Position numbers and translations under genes: made by a program | Source: Henricia sp. BOLD:AAB3569 | Taxonomy: Eukaryota > Echinodermata > Asteroidea > Spinulosida > Echinasteridae | Direction of reading: 5' to 3' | NCBI GenBank assembly: GCA_037783545.1 | Contig: JBBELK010000636.1 | Span: forward strand, 310,001 to 374,000 | DNA length: 64,000 nucleotides | Shown: one piece after another, positions 1 through 9,091 of the stretch | Position numbering within the stretch: position 1 is the stretch's first letter | Layout of the letters: each line of letters starts with the position of its first letter | Notes under the pieces: generated by a model | Told to the model about the DNA's origin: nothing | What the model saw: only the letters and a program-made list of their open reading frames with translations | The model's database searches: none

Positions 1-150
1 CAATTTATTGATAAAATGTTTGGTCATTGCAAATGATACAGTGGGCCTTTAAAGTGTCTGCCAAACAGTTTTAACCGATTAACTGGCACTTGAAAGAACT
101 GCAAACCGGTTACTGAATTGAATATGTAAATTCCCAACCTCAACCTTAAA
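1..150. repeat. Fragment of the AACCGGTT-rich repeat family
   Basis: The segment contains ACCGATTAACTGG, GCAAACCGGTTACTGAATTG and TAAATTCCCAACC. These match, in order, the right half of the inverted-repeat element at 35425-35764. A further piece, in reverse orientation, is near 6985-7055. It looks like a truncated copy running off the left edge of the window. Confidence 0.5.
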
Positions 151-429
151 TTGTGGGGTTCAACCCCATCCAAAAGGGGGATTGAAAAAGGTGGATCAGA
201 CTTGGGTCTTATCTGCCTTTTTCAGTCTGGATTGGACTGAAAGACTTGAAGAGGAAAGACTTCAGAATAGACCCTTTGCACGGGCGGCCATGACAGGGGG
301 CAGTGACATTGTTACCGTGTGTCATACAGGAGTAGGCACTTTGTGTATACATCTACATGTATTGTCACATCTTTTAAATATGAAAATCTGCCCCCTGTCA
401 TGGCCGATGGTGCAAAAGCTCTATTGGGA

Positions 430-700
430 CTTGATTTTGGAATGAACTTGGGCTGAAAGACATTGGCTTCAGACTGGGGGCTTGATCTTGGAATGACTAT
501 GGACTTAAACTTGAACGGGAATGACCTTAGACTTGATCTTGGGACAAAAAGACTTTTGAATTAAGACTTGATCTTGAAATGATTTCGGACTTGAACTGAA
601 AAACTTGAAAAGAGGAATGACTTGAGACTTGATCTTGGAACTGGGACTTGAACTGAGCTGGAGACTTCATCTTGGAGTAACTTGATACTTGAAATGAAAG
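430..700. repeat. Degenerate tandem repeat (GACTTGATCTTGGAATGA-type)
   Basis: Units containing ACTTGATCTTGGAATGA and ACTTGAACTGGGACTTG recur every 20-45 bases with many substitutions and indels. No coding signal is visible. The related frame of the reverse strand has Ser/Phe/Gln-rich low complexity, as expected of a repeat. Confidence 0.6.
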
Positions 701-1440
701 ACTGAACAGGATCTGAATTACATGTACCGGTACATGTATGTTACGTTGCATGTGCAGTTGATGAAGGTAAACATTGTTTGCCAGCTGCTGTGCCTGGATA
801 TATGCAGGAGAATACGTATGCTGACACATGCATGCAACTTTCGTACATGTACCTGTACGCGTGGCTGAAAAACCTGATAAGTCCACGCCAACATGATAAA
901 AAAATGTATCTTTGTTGGGAAAAAAATTACTGCATGATCTGGGATGAGTCTAAGATTGATACAAAGAAGATGGGCTTAAGTCTGCAGTATATTTTTAACT
1001 GTCTGTCCGACATACATTGCCGCATTTCTTTGCAATTTTATGTCTGGACAATTGGACAACTGTTACTTGTAATTTATGTCCTTCCTAACAGGTCCTTTAG
1101 AGAAAACACTTTCTTTAAAAAAATATTTTGTAAAAAGCCTTTGAGTTTTTAGAATTTGAAAAAAATAGGCAAAAAAAATCACAAGACCTTGGGCAAAAGA
1201 ATCTTTCTGTTTCTTTAGGCATTAGGTCTCTGTGGCCTCTGCACATGTACTGTATGGTATATGTACACATTGAACTTTTCTGCACTGAAGGCCCTTATAC
1301 TGGTACATAATCCAGCAGTGCCTATTTGTTCCCAAACAAGAACCAACATGAAGTTCAAACTTGTTGGGCATTGCATGGATGATGGATGTGCTCATCCACA
1401 CCACCCAACATGATCCAATTAGGCTTGTGCTTTCTATGTC
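701..1440. other. No recognisable gene or complete repeat
   Basis: The segment is AT-rich with ACATGTAC words near 721-745 and 845-855 and T-rich and A-rich runs at 1105-1175. I see no exon, RNA gene or clear terminal repeat in it. Confidence 0.5.
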
Positions 1441-1444
1441 ATTA

Positions 1445-1640
1445 TGTGGGTCAAATAATGCCGCATCATTGTTGAAGCGTTGTGCGTGCACATTGTGTGT
1501 GTCTCTAGCACGCGTAACAAGCTGTACTAAGGTTCCCAATGGTAAAATAAACCGCGTTACGCCCGCCAGAGGCACACACAACGTCCACGCACATCGCTTC
1601 AACAATGACGCAGCATTATTTGACTCCCAAATGACGTATT
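1445..1640. repeat. Palindromic (foldback) repeat
   Basis: The left arm includes GGGTCAAATAATGCCGCATC and the right arm GCAGCATTATTTGACTCCC. GTTGAAGCG pairs with CGCTTCAAC, and CGCGTAAC pairs with GTTACGCCC-type sequence across the centre near 1535. Both strands therefore give similar overlapping reading frames (NAASLLKRCA on each), an artefact of the palindrome and not a gene. Confidence 0.7.
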
Positions 1641-2054
1641 CGCAAGGGGTCAATAGGCATACATGTATATCCCGACTGCAGTTGGTTGCTGCCTTCACGT
1701 GACGGGCGTTCTGCGATAGCAACAGTGTTCCAACATGGCCAAACTACATGTGTATACTTGTAGAATGATGTTGGGCGTTGTCTGGACTGGAGTGGCATCC
1801 ACATCATCCAACTTATGGTCAGCCAACATTGTCAGATAAATGTCAGACTTCTTTGGACGACTGTTGGTTTGTGTAGATGGCCCTTTAAGCCTTATAGACC
1901 ATTCCAAGGACTCCTTCCCTGTACACGTTCGCCATAGCTGGGATGCAGTTTTCATTGCATGGACTGTGCGTTTTGTGGTGTTAAATCGAACAGCGCGCAT
2001 CCATGACGTGTGCAAAGCGCTCTTCCCACACACAAATTCACACTGAGCCTTTTT

Positions 2055-2268
2055 GCACGTAATTACCACGCACATCGCTTTGAGAAAAAGCGGTGTGAAA
2101 GGAATTTTGAGTGAAACAACGCACCGAAAACCACAGGATTAGCTTGGACATGTTGGACGGAAACTGTTTTCATAATTCAGTGATTTTCAGTGCATGGTTT
2201 CACTCAAAATTCCCTCCACATCACTTTTTCTCAAAGGACGCGCGTCGCAATTACACACGAAAAGGATC
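2055..2268. repeat. Hairpin MITE (family with 40795-40940)
   Basis: The left arm carries ATCGCTTTGAGAAAAAGCGG and GGAATTTTGAGTGAAACAAC, and the right arm their inverted forms GTTTCACTCAAAATTCCCTCC and CACTTTTTCTCAAAGG. Related arms occur at 22075-22135, 37545-37610 and 40780-40935, so this is a dispersed non-autonomous family. Confidence 0.7.
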
Positions 2269-2606
2269 CACCCTTACAATTAACGCGCAAATTGTTCGAA
2301 GTGACGACACAATTTAATGGCTCCGTATCATCATATAACGCATGTCCATAGTTCATCATGCACTGGCCACGTCCCAGCTATGGCCGACATTCAGGGAAGG
2401 TTTCCATAGTTACGGGAATGGTCTTTGTTTGGCAAGAAACCAACAAGGAAAGGGGTGTGTTAAGAAAGGAATAATATCCATGGCCTAATGTGTACTATCT
2501 GATGTAATGTGCTACCTGATCCCTCTGTGAATATCATGCACTCTTGTCTAAAAATAGCCTACTGTAGCCTTAAAGTAGGGAAAGTAATATGCTGAAGTCT
2601 CCAGAG

Positions 2607-2640
2607 TTACATGTACATGTACATGTACATGTATATGTAG
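2607..2640. repeat. ACATGT-type short tandem repeat
   Basis: Several uninterrupted ACATGT hexamers form a palindromic microsatellite. The same word, alone or in short runs, is scattered over the whole window. Confidence 0.8.
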
Positions 2641-2794
2641 GTACGAACATGTACAACATACATGTGGCAGGAACACCAACATAATCTCAGTTCTCACACT
2701 GCTGGAAACATGATTGATGTACATGTATGCGCAATGAACATATGAGGCCTAATCCTACTTTGGAGTTAGCTCTAAATATGTGTTACGTGTATGT

Positions 2795-3208
2795 GGGTCT
2801 TTCCACAGTAAAGGGGGCATTTTGGCAACACAGACCATATTTTCGAGATAAGTTTCAGTTGTTCTGAAGAGATAACTTAAATGTAGGCCCAAAAAGGGTT
2901 ACAAATCGTGTGACAACATGCCTTTCTAAAAACCCTGTGTACAAATTTCCAATATACGCTCGTAACCGGGACGGACAGTTTGTGTTACATTTTAGGCTGT
3001 CCCGGTTATGAGCGTACATGTATATTGGAAATTTGTACACAGGGTTTTTAGAAAGGCATGTTGTCGCACTATTTGTAACCCTTTTGGGGCCTAAGTTATC
3101 TCTTCAGAACAACTTCAAATTATTTCTTTTATTTCGAGACCAGTCAAAGGTATTTTCTGGAAAATATTGTCTGTGTTGCAAAAATTCCCCCTTTACCGTG
3201 GAAAGACT
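2795..3208. repeat. Large foldback element, ~410 bp
   Basis: Two arms of about 180 bp are inverted around a spacer near 2975-2995. Matching pairs include GGTCTTTCCACAGTAAAGGG at the left end with CCCTTTACCGTGGAAAGAC at the right, CTGAAGAGATAACTTA with TAAGTTATCTCTTCAG, and GTGTACAAATTTCCAATATA with TATTGGAAATTTGTACACAG. Arm identity is high, so the copy is fairly young or homogenised. No coding capacity is evident. Confidence 0.9.
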
Positions 3209-3651
3209 CATGTACAAGTGGCTCTTTCTTAGCTCTTGCTCCCCCCACTTGGGATCCCAGACAGCTTCGTACGAATGCCTAAAATATCGTCTTTAACTTG
3301 TTTAAAAAAGATAACTTGACCCTTTCACCATCAATCATACAAATTTGTACCATAACTCTATGCATGAGTATAACTGCAATGAGGGGCATGGTTAATATTA
3401 TAGGCACAAGGTGATCTCGAAGCCATGACTATGTTCCGAATAAAAAGCAGGACTTCAATAATGGTTTTTTATATACCTCATGCATAGATTCCTGTCATCT
3501 GATTGGTTAAAAGTGGGGGTATTGAATCAGCTAGACCCAGCGCGTGTCATTTAGCGGGTTCCGGACGTGCGCATTTCATGTGTTAGCATAGCTGTGCACC
3601 AACTATGCAGCTACGCACTTCACGATCACGTAAACATTCAGCAGGACGGTA

Positions 3652-3790
3652 ATGGCGGAATCTCGACGAAGTCGTTTTGTCGTCTGTCGTAGATGATGAA
3701 GTCCTTAAGAAAATAAGAGAAGTGGGCTACAGTGAAAACTGTGTCAGGTGAAATGTGCTACTAAAGTGCTAGGTGATTATGCTACAATTT
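3652..3790 (+). pseudogene. Degraded N-terminal exon, possibly ZMYM2/QRICH1/Crypton-like (left arm)
   Basis: Starting at ATG 3652 the frame reads MAESRRSRFVV and then breaks. One frame over it continues VVDDEVLKKIREVGYSENCV, and further on ATKVLGDYATIF. The pattern MAES..SRF..(8-10)..EVLK.I.EA...N..KATKV resembles, from memory, the N-terminal segment of ZMYM2-like, QRICH1 and DUF3504/Crypton-related proteins. That assignment is inference. The mirror copy on the - strand (4215-4345) has the same segment without the 4-base insertion that breaks this one. Both are non-functional fragments. Confidence 0.4.
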
Positions 3791-4214
3791 TTTGCTGTAA
3801 ATATACAACTTTTCCGCCGTAGACCAGCTTCCGAAATAGAAACTTGATGGACCACTGACACTGTCATGACTGTGTACCGTTACCTTTAACCAACCAGACA
3901 AAAATCTACACATTCGGTATATAAAACAAATATTGACTGCTGTTTATTCGGGTCATGGTTAAGATTATAGGCCCTCGGTGATCTCGAAGCCATGACTATG
4001 CCCCTCGGGTTCCGCCTCGGGGCATAGTCATGGCTTCGAGATCACCTTGGGCCTATAATCTTAACCATGCCCCTCATTGCAGTCAATATTTGTATAATAT
4101 ACATGTACCGAATGTGTAGATTTTTGTCATCTGCTTGGTTAAAAGTAGACCTGACAATTTGTAGTCAGTCAAGTTTCGATTTCAGAAGTTGGTCTACGAC
4201 AGAAAGGTTGATAT

Positions 4215-4345
4215 TTACAGCAAAATATTGTTGGCATACATGTATTTCACCTGACACTTTCTGCTTTCACTGTTAGGCGCTTCTGTTATTTCCTTGAAGA
4301 CTTCATTATCTACGAGATCAAAATGACTTTGGGATTCTGCCGTTA
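4215..4345 (-). pseudogene. Degraded N-terminal exon, mirror copy in right arm
   Basis: Read on the - strand, this arm encodes AESQSHFDLVDNEVFKEI, followed by TEAPNSESRKCQVKY, in one uninterrupted frame. It is the inverted counterpart of the fragment at 3652-3790. Since both arms carry it, the coding exon was part of the element before or when the arms became inverted copies. The family assignment is the same tentative one as for the left arm. Confidence 0.4.
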
Positions 4346-4572
4346 CTGGCCTGAGTTTTTTTTTTGGTAAAATGTTTTCATACATGTACATGTAGCACAT
4401 ACAGTGTAGCTGAACAGTTGTTGTACAGCTATTCTACACATACGAAGACGTACTTGTGCGTCCGGAAACTGCTAAACTGATTATGCCTGGGGCAACCATG
4501 GCAAAGACTACGCCCGAGGCATAGTCAGAATTATACAGGTAGGGCTAGCTACTGTAATTCCATGCCCCAACG

Positions 4573-4926
4573 TTTAAAGGAGCGTGTCCAGATCACATTT
4601 TTGGAACCCCCCATTTGTATTGAGATTTTAAAACCATATCATTTGTCATATTTTTCTCATTACCATCCTAAAATTGCGCACTCCCAATCCACATATATCC
4701 AAGGATATCGTAAAAAAAACACTGATGTTTTGTAAACTAATTTTTCCACTTCCATAAAACGGTGCAGTCATTACACCAACCTTTTTTGTCTCCACGTCCA
4801 AACTGGAGATTGCGAACTTCCTGTTTTCGTTACATAGATAGTAGAGTATTTTGGGGAGGTATTTTATATGATTATTAAGTTGGGACAAAATCCATTTTCT
4901 GGAAAAATTTGGGCAAGCTCCTTTAG
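4573..4926 (+). repeat. Dispersed repeat family C, copy 1
   Basis: The copy begins TTAAAGGAGCGTGTCCAGAT and ends GGCAAGCTCCTTTAG, a short terminal inversion. Internal landmarks are ATTTTTCTCATTACCATCC, CACTGATGTTTTGTAAACTA, ATTACACCAACCTTTTT and ATTTTGGGGAGGTATTTTA. The same landmarks in the same order recur at 10263-10545, 32490-32816 (inverted), 43842-44333 (inverted) and 61203-61480. A minus-strand frame of 94 residues across it is a repeat artefact. Confidence 0.9.
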
Positions 4927-5387
4927 CCAATCAGATGACAAGAATCTACACATGAGCAACAACAAAAAACATGATGGTTAAATATTATTCATATAAATGA
5001 CTCATGAGGTTTTGAATACTATTGCCAAGCTATTTGTGTCTGCCATAGTGTACTTTGCCTTTAAATAGGATTCTGATCCCACCAATAAATCAACAACATT
5101 GGCAATCCCCAGTCTATTTATAATGCATGCTATTAATATACAAGTAGCACCCTGCTATTTTAAGCAACCTGCAAGTTTATTCAACCACGGTTTGAGATAA
5201 TAATAGATCCGGTGCAAATGGGTTTTCTTTATTTGGATTCTTCTCTGTTGGCTCTTCTCTTTTGTCCAATGAATAAATGCATCACTTGTGAAAACTATGA
5301 GAAATTACAATATTTTGGACATATAAACTTAATATCAATTAAGTTTTGCCCCACCCGTCGTAACTTGATTAGTAAAGTTGAAAAACA

Positions 5388-5402
5388 AAATATATATATA
5401 TA
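5388..5402. repeat. (TA)n microsatellite
   Basis: A short TATATATATATA run sits directly upstream of the hammerhead-like sequence at 5425-5475. Penelope-like elements are often found next to short repeats, so the neighbourhood is suggestive only. Confidence 0.7.
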
Positions 5403-5424
5403 ACAGTGCTGACCGAGAAAAACA

Positions 5425-5475
5425 TTGAAAAATGAAGCCAAGCTTTCAGTGCGACGACCTTCTTCAGGGCTTAGT
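5425..5475 (-). other. Possible Penelope-like element end with hammerhead-like core
   Basis: The - strand reads CCCTGAAGAAGGTCGTCG followed by CACTGAAAGCTTGG. The elements CTGAAGA and GAAA have the spacing of a hammerhead ribozyme core (CUGANGA...GAAA), and phrases of this kind (ctgaagaaggtc...gaaa) are known near the terminal repeats of Penelope-like retroelements. Stem II would be only three base pairs, so the ribozyme may be dead. No reverse transcriptase is seen nearby. Confidence 0.3.
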
Positions 5476-5859
5476 GTTGAGAAGGAATGGGTCAAAGTCG
5501 ATGTTCATCCCAGATGGATGCAGCGTGCCCAGTTGGAAAATAACATGCTGCTCCATTGTGTGACGCTGCGTGTCTGATGTAGCTATTGCCAAGACGCAGA
5601 CGCTCATGTCCTTCATCGAATACGCAGCATCATTTATTTGTAACTTGATTAGTACTGTATACTTGATGCATCCCCGAGACACTATTGAGGTTTTTCCCCC
5701 CCACATGCTTTTTGGACGTCTGCGTTAAAATCACGTGGATATCACGTGCCTTCCACGCATTTTTACATTCTAGCACGCATTATAACTGTCCGATAGAAAT
5801 ACACAAATTTGAAAATGCATGTGCATCTGCTGACATGGAACTCTTTCCGAAGATATGCT

Positions 5860-6330
5860 AATAAACCTTTGGACGTCTCGTGACGTAGCGTGATAAACCT
5901 GAATAGCCGTGTCCGCATTGGACTTGTTTTTTTGGGAGGTTTTACCGTCACGATGGTAAAATGAAAAATGGCTAAATTTTACTGCTGTCCGCATCTGGAC
6001 TTTTTGGACACGGTAACATTCTACCGAGACAGTGGAAAAGCATGTGCAGTGTGTCTTCGCAGTTTGACCTTCACGGCCCGGACGTACGCTTCCAGTATGC
6101 TTTTACCGAGTCGCTGTGTCAGCATTGGACTTATCGCCTCGGGAAAAGTTACCGGTACCTGGTCAATTTTCCTGGGCAGCACTTGGCCAGGAAAAGTAAC
6201 CGCTGGATTCGGGGAAAAGTTACTGAGAGGAAAACTTCCTAGGCTGTCCGCACTGGATTAAAAATTGGAAAAGTTCCCATCGTCTCAGTAAGTTTTCCCC
6301 CAAAAAAGTCCAATGCGGGCAGGCCTTTAG
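5860..6330. repeat. Degenerate inverted-repeat region
   Basis: CCGCATTGGACTTGTTTTTT near 5911 pairs with AAAAAAGTCCAATGCGGGC near 6302. Between them GGTTTTACCGTCACG and TCCGCATCTGGAC / GTCCGCACTGGAT words recur in both orientations. It has the look of an old MITE with internal rearrangement. The + strand frames here (5968-6261) are not supported as genes. Confidence 0.5.
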
Positions 6331-6436
6331 AAGCAATGAGTATTAAGCAGAAACCGATTTTCACATTCCCTTTTAAAACAAAATTCACATTTCACATTAC
6401 CTTGTCATGTCTTAAAATTGTAAAAAAGAACATCAT

Positions 6437-6701
6437 TATAGGGCAATTCCGGAAATTCAAATTTACGCTTGTAATGCTTCACGTATTCAAGTTGTTTGAT
6501 TTTAAACACTTGTTTTTCAAGCATCATTGATGGAAGTGTAATTCCTGAAAAAGTGATTCTAAGTGCCATTCTCAATATGTGTGGTACATCCAAAAATATC
6601 TCAGTTTCGGACGTACTCATTGAGGGTTTTGTGGACCCTACACACTTACAAGCCCTCAAAGTCTCTGAAGTGTAAATTTGAATTTCCGGAATTGCCCTAT
6701 A
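6437..6701. repeat. Hairpin MITE family F, copy 1 (TATAGGGCAATTCC ends)
   Basis: Terminal inverted repeats of about 30 bp: TATAGGGCAATTCCGGAAAT on the left and ATTTCCGGAATTGCCCTATA on the right. The interior (CACGTATTCAAGTTGTTTGA, AAGCATCATTGATGGAAGTG) is shared with the copy at 20923-21238. TA at both ends fits Tc1/mariner-type target use. Confidence 0.9.
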
Positions 6702-7296
6702 GCACTGCCTTTTAATATCCAGTGTCATTGTCAAAGGACCACAATCCACCATGATTCTATAATTTCTCAGTCAGCAAAAACAAAAGACCATGGTCTGTGA
6801 GTAGTATTTTTAGAAACAGAAATCAACATTCACTGTGGTTTTAAAACTGAAAGTCAAAGGAGTTACGGTATTTAACTTCACTTCCTGTATTTTTGCAGAG
6901 GCAAATCTAAAAATACACGTACATGTACCTCTACATGTACATATAGATAGTGGTTTATTTGTTAATACAGTATTCACAAGTAAGGTTGGGAATATTTACG
7001 TTTAGGTTTTCCAATTCTATCAAGAGCCGGTTAACCATTCGGCAGACACTTTAAATGTTGCATGGATACATACAATATGTACATGTACTGTACATGTGCA
7101 AAATACACACCACCCGAGAGCCCTCAATACTTGTCCCAGCAGCACAATGAAATCGTTAAACATAAACATACATGTACATGTACATAGGTGGCCAGTTTAA
7201 TCAAAAATGCAATAAACGCCATATCCAAAAAAAATTGAGATAATGGTGTTAGTACATTCTCGATTGGTGGTCCTATGGGCAATTCCACGGTTAGTA

Positions 7297-7592
7297 ATGC
7301 ACCTATCAATGGTCTCCCCCACCCCTCTCACCCACCCCCCCATCCCCCCCCCATCCCCCTCCCCCCCCCCCCATCCCCCTCCCCCCCACGTTTTTCATGC
7401 CCCAGGGTGGGGCATTTGACCCGTGTATTTGTATACAAGACGCACATGTTTTGCACCCGTGGGTGGGGATTTTTCTCACCTAAATGTTGCCCCAGGGGTG
7501 GGGATTTTGTCACAAAAAAAGTGACAATCCCCACCTCTTAGGTGGGGTAGCCCGGGGGGTGGAGGGGTGGGGGAAACAATTGATAGGTGCAT
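7297..7592. repeat. Inverted-repeat element with C-rich/G-rich core
   Basis: The ends ATGCACCTATCAATGGTCTC and ACAATTGATAGGTGCAT are inverted, and the inner parts CCCCCACCCCT / AGGGGTGGGGG continue the pairing. The left half contains a run of C-rich tracts at 7317-7388 (G-rich on the - strand), and CCCAGGGTGGGG pairs with CCCCAGGGGTGGGG-like sequence. The Pro-rich and Gly-rich reading frames here are low-complexity artefacts. Confidence 0.8.
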
Positions 7593-7765
7593 AACGTTAC
7601 ATATTTAGCAATTTACTAGAGTTCTATCCTCTGTTATATCAACACGCAAGCCTGTCAGTTCTCCATTTTGGTACCATCAATGCATCTTACGAACATCTGC
7701 TGGATAATAACTAAAATTATTTAGCCCCATTTTGTGAATTGTAATAAAGATTTTAATCTCGGTTA

Positions 7766-7914
7766 CAGGCCTCGAAATTCATATTCAAAAGGGCGAGGCA
7801 ATTTTCTCTAGTAAAGGGCACCTTTATGGAAAATTAGAACGTTTTAAGGGCAACACAACAAAACCATAGGGCACCGATGGCAATTTTGCCGTGGTGCCGT
7901 GGGTTATTTCAAGG
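7766..7914. repeat. Short MITE family U, copy 1 (CAGGCCTTGAAAT ends)
   Basis: The left end is ACAGGCCTCGAAATT and the right end ATTTCAAGGCCTGCG. The interior includes AAGGGCACC, TTTTAAGGGCAACAC and GGGCACCGATGGCAATTTTG. The copy at 22612-22777 has the same blocks in reverse orientation. Confidence 0.85.
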
Positions 7915-8085
7915 CCTGCGGTTAGTAACGTTACAAAAAAAGGACATGGGAAAAAATGCATGTCTTGAAACAAAACGTTTCCTCAAATGGGACACAACTC
8001 AAACAAACCATTATATTTCTTTCATTGCTTGTTTACTGGCCTGTGTTTTTGTGAATGCCAATTCACACCTACTCTCACTAATTTT

Positions 8086-8204
8086 GAACCGGACTGATTT
8101 TTGAACCGGACTGATTTTTGAACCGGACTGATTTTTGAACCGGACTGATTTTTGAACCGGACTGATTTTTGAACCGGACTGATTTTTGAACCGGACTGAT
8201 TTTT
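8086..8204. repeat. 17-bp minisatellite, seven copies
   Basis: The unit GAACCGGACTGATTTTT starts at 8086, 8103, 8120, 8137, 8154, 8171 and 8188 with no visible differences between copies. The next block begins with GAACTGG at 8205. Perfect copies suggest recent expansion. Confidence 0.97.
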
Positions 8205-8428
8205 GAACTGGAACCAGACTGATTTGGAACCAGACCCAGACTGATTTGGAACCAGACCCAGACTGATTTGGAACCAGACCCAGACTGATTTGGAACCAGA
8301 CCCAGACTGATTTGGAACCAGACCCAGACTGATTTGGAACCAGACCCAGACTGATTTGGAACCAGACCCAGACTGATTTGGAACCAGACAGATGTGGAAC
8401 CAGACCGATTTGGAACCAGACCGATTTG
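8205..8428. repeat. 22-bp / 16-bp minisatellite continuing the 17-bp array
   Basis: Seven perfect copies of a 22-bp unit (GAACCAGACCCAGACTGATT plus TG) start at 8227, 8249, 8271, 8293, 8315, 8337 and 8359. A 16-bp version at 8211 precedes them and three 16-bp versions at 8381, 8397 and 8413 follow. The 22-mer equals the 16-mer with six bases (CCCAGA) added, and the 16-mer is close to the neighbouring 17-mer. Confidence 0.97.
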
Positions 8429-8429
8429 T

Positions 8430-9090
8430 TACATTAACAATGCTCTTAATATCAAAGTCCTACTGTGCAATTTATAGGCCTACATGCAGAGTGTAACAGC
8501 TAATTATATACTCTATTGCCTGCTCAATCTAAACCCACTAAACATATTCTATGGATAGAAATGACTAACGTCGCCAATAATACATATTCACATAGGACGA
8601 TAGTGCATTTCATACCATCTGGTTCCCAAATCAGCCACAAATAATTCCTGTTATTTCCAATGCGAGTGGCAAGGCAATGCCATATCACGGTCCCTGCAAT
8701 TTGTCCAGCTTTCAGTTTTTATCTTCAACTTTCTAATCTTTGCCATGATATGCCAGGCATTTTAAACACTCTATTTTTAGCAGTTGTTTATCAATATGCT
8801 GTATTGCCCTGGGACTGTATTTTTAGCCAGATGAAATAATTATCAAAGTGAAACAATTATGTTGATAGTTTGTTCACCGAAGTTGCCCCTATTCCATAAT
8901 TGCGGGAAAATCTTGGAGACAAAGCACACTCTCCATTACATGTATTTGCTAAAAATATATTGCGCAAAGAAAATATCTATAACACTGCCGTAAATTTCCA
9001 AGAAACTCCACAGATTAATTTAATGATCACTAAATGCATGTATGTACAGGGTGTCCTAGAAAAAAAACAACCGAGATTAAAATGTATATT
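8430..9090. other. No recognisable gene or complete repeat
   Basis: AT-rich sequence follows the minisatellite with no exon, RNA gene or inverted terminal repeats that I can see. Confidence 0.5.
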
Positions 9091-9091
9091 T

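Larger units (their letters stand above)
3360..4510. repeat. Large foldback element with coding remnants, copy 1
   Basis: The core is an inverted repeat centred near 4013 (TCGAAGCCATGACTATGCCC / GGGCATAGTCATGGCTTCGA). Pairing continues outward for hundreds of bases: AATCTACACATTCGGTA pairs with ACCGAATGTGTAGATTTTTG, and GTCGTAGATGATGAAGTCC with GACTTCATTATCTACGAG. A second copy lies at 27560-28255. Both arms of this copy contain what reads as a degraded exon: MAES..SRF, then VVDDEVLKKIREV on + from 3652 (after a frameshift), and AESQSHFDLVDNEVFKEI on - from ~4345. The outer boundaries are uncertain. Confidence 0.85.

Noticed and set aside
1222-1722. Overlapping frames on both strands with similar peptides (NAASLLKRCA)
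   Set aside because: Mirror peptides arise because the DNA is an inverted repeat. Neither is a credible gene.
4646-4930. 94-residue - strand frame
   Set aside because: Lies entirely within a dispersed repeat whose other copies do not keep the frame.
8086-8428. Regular repeats that could suggest a CRISPR array
   Set aside because: Units are directly tandem with no variable spacers, and the DNA is clearly animal.
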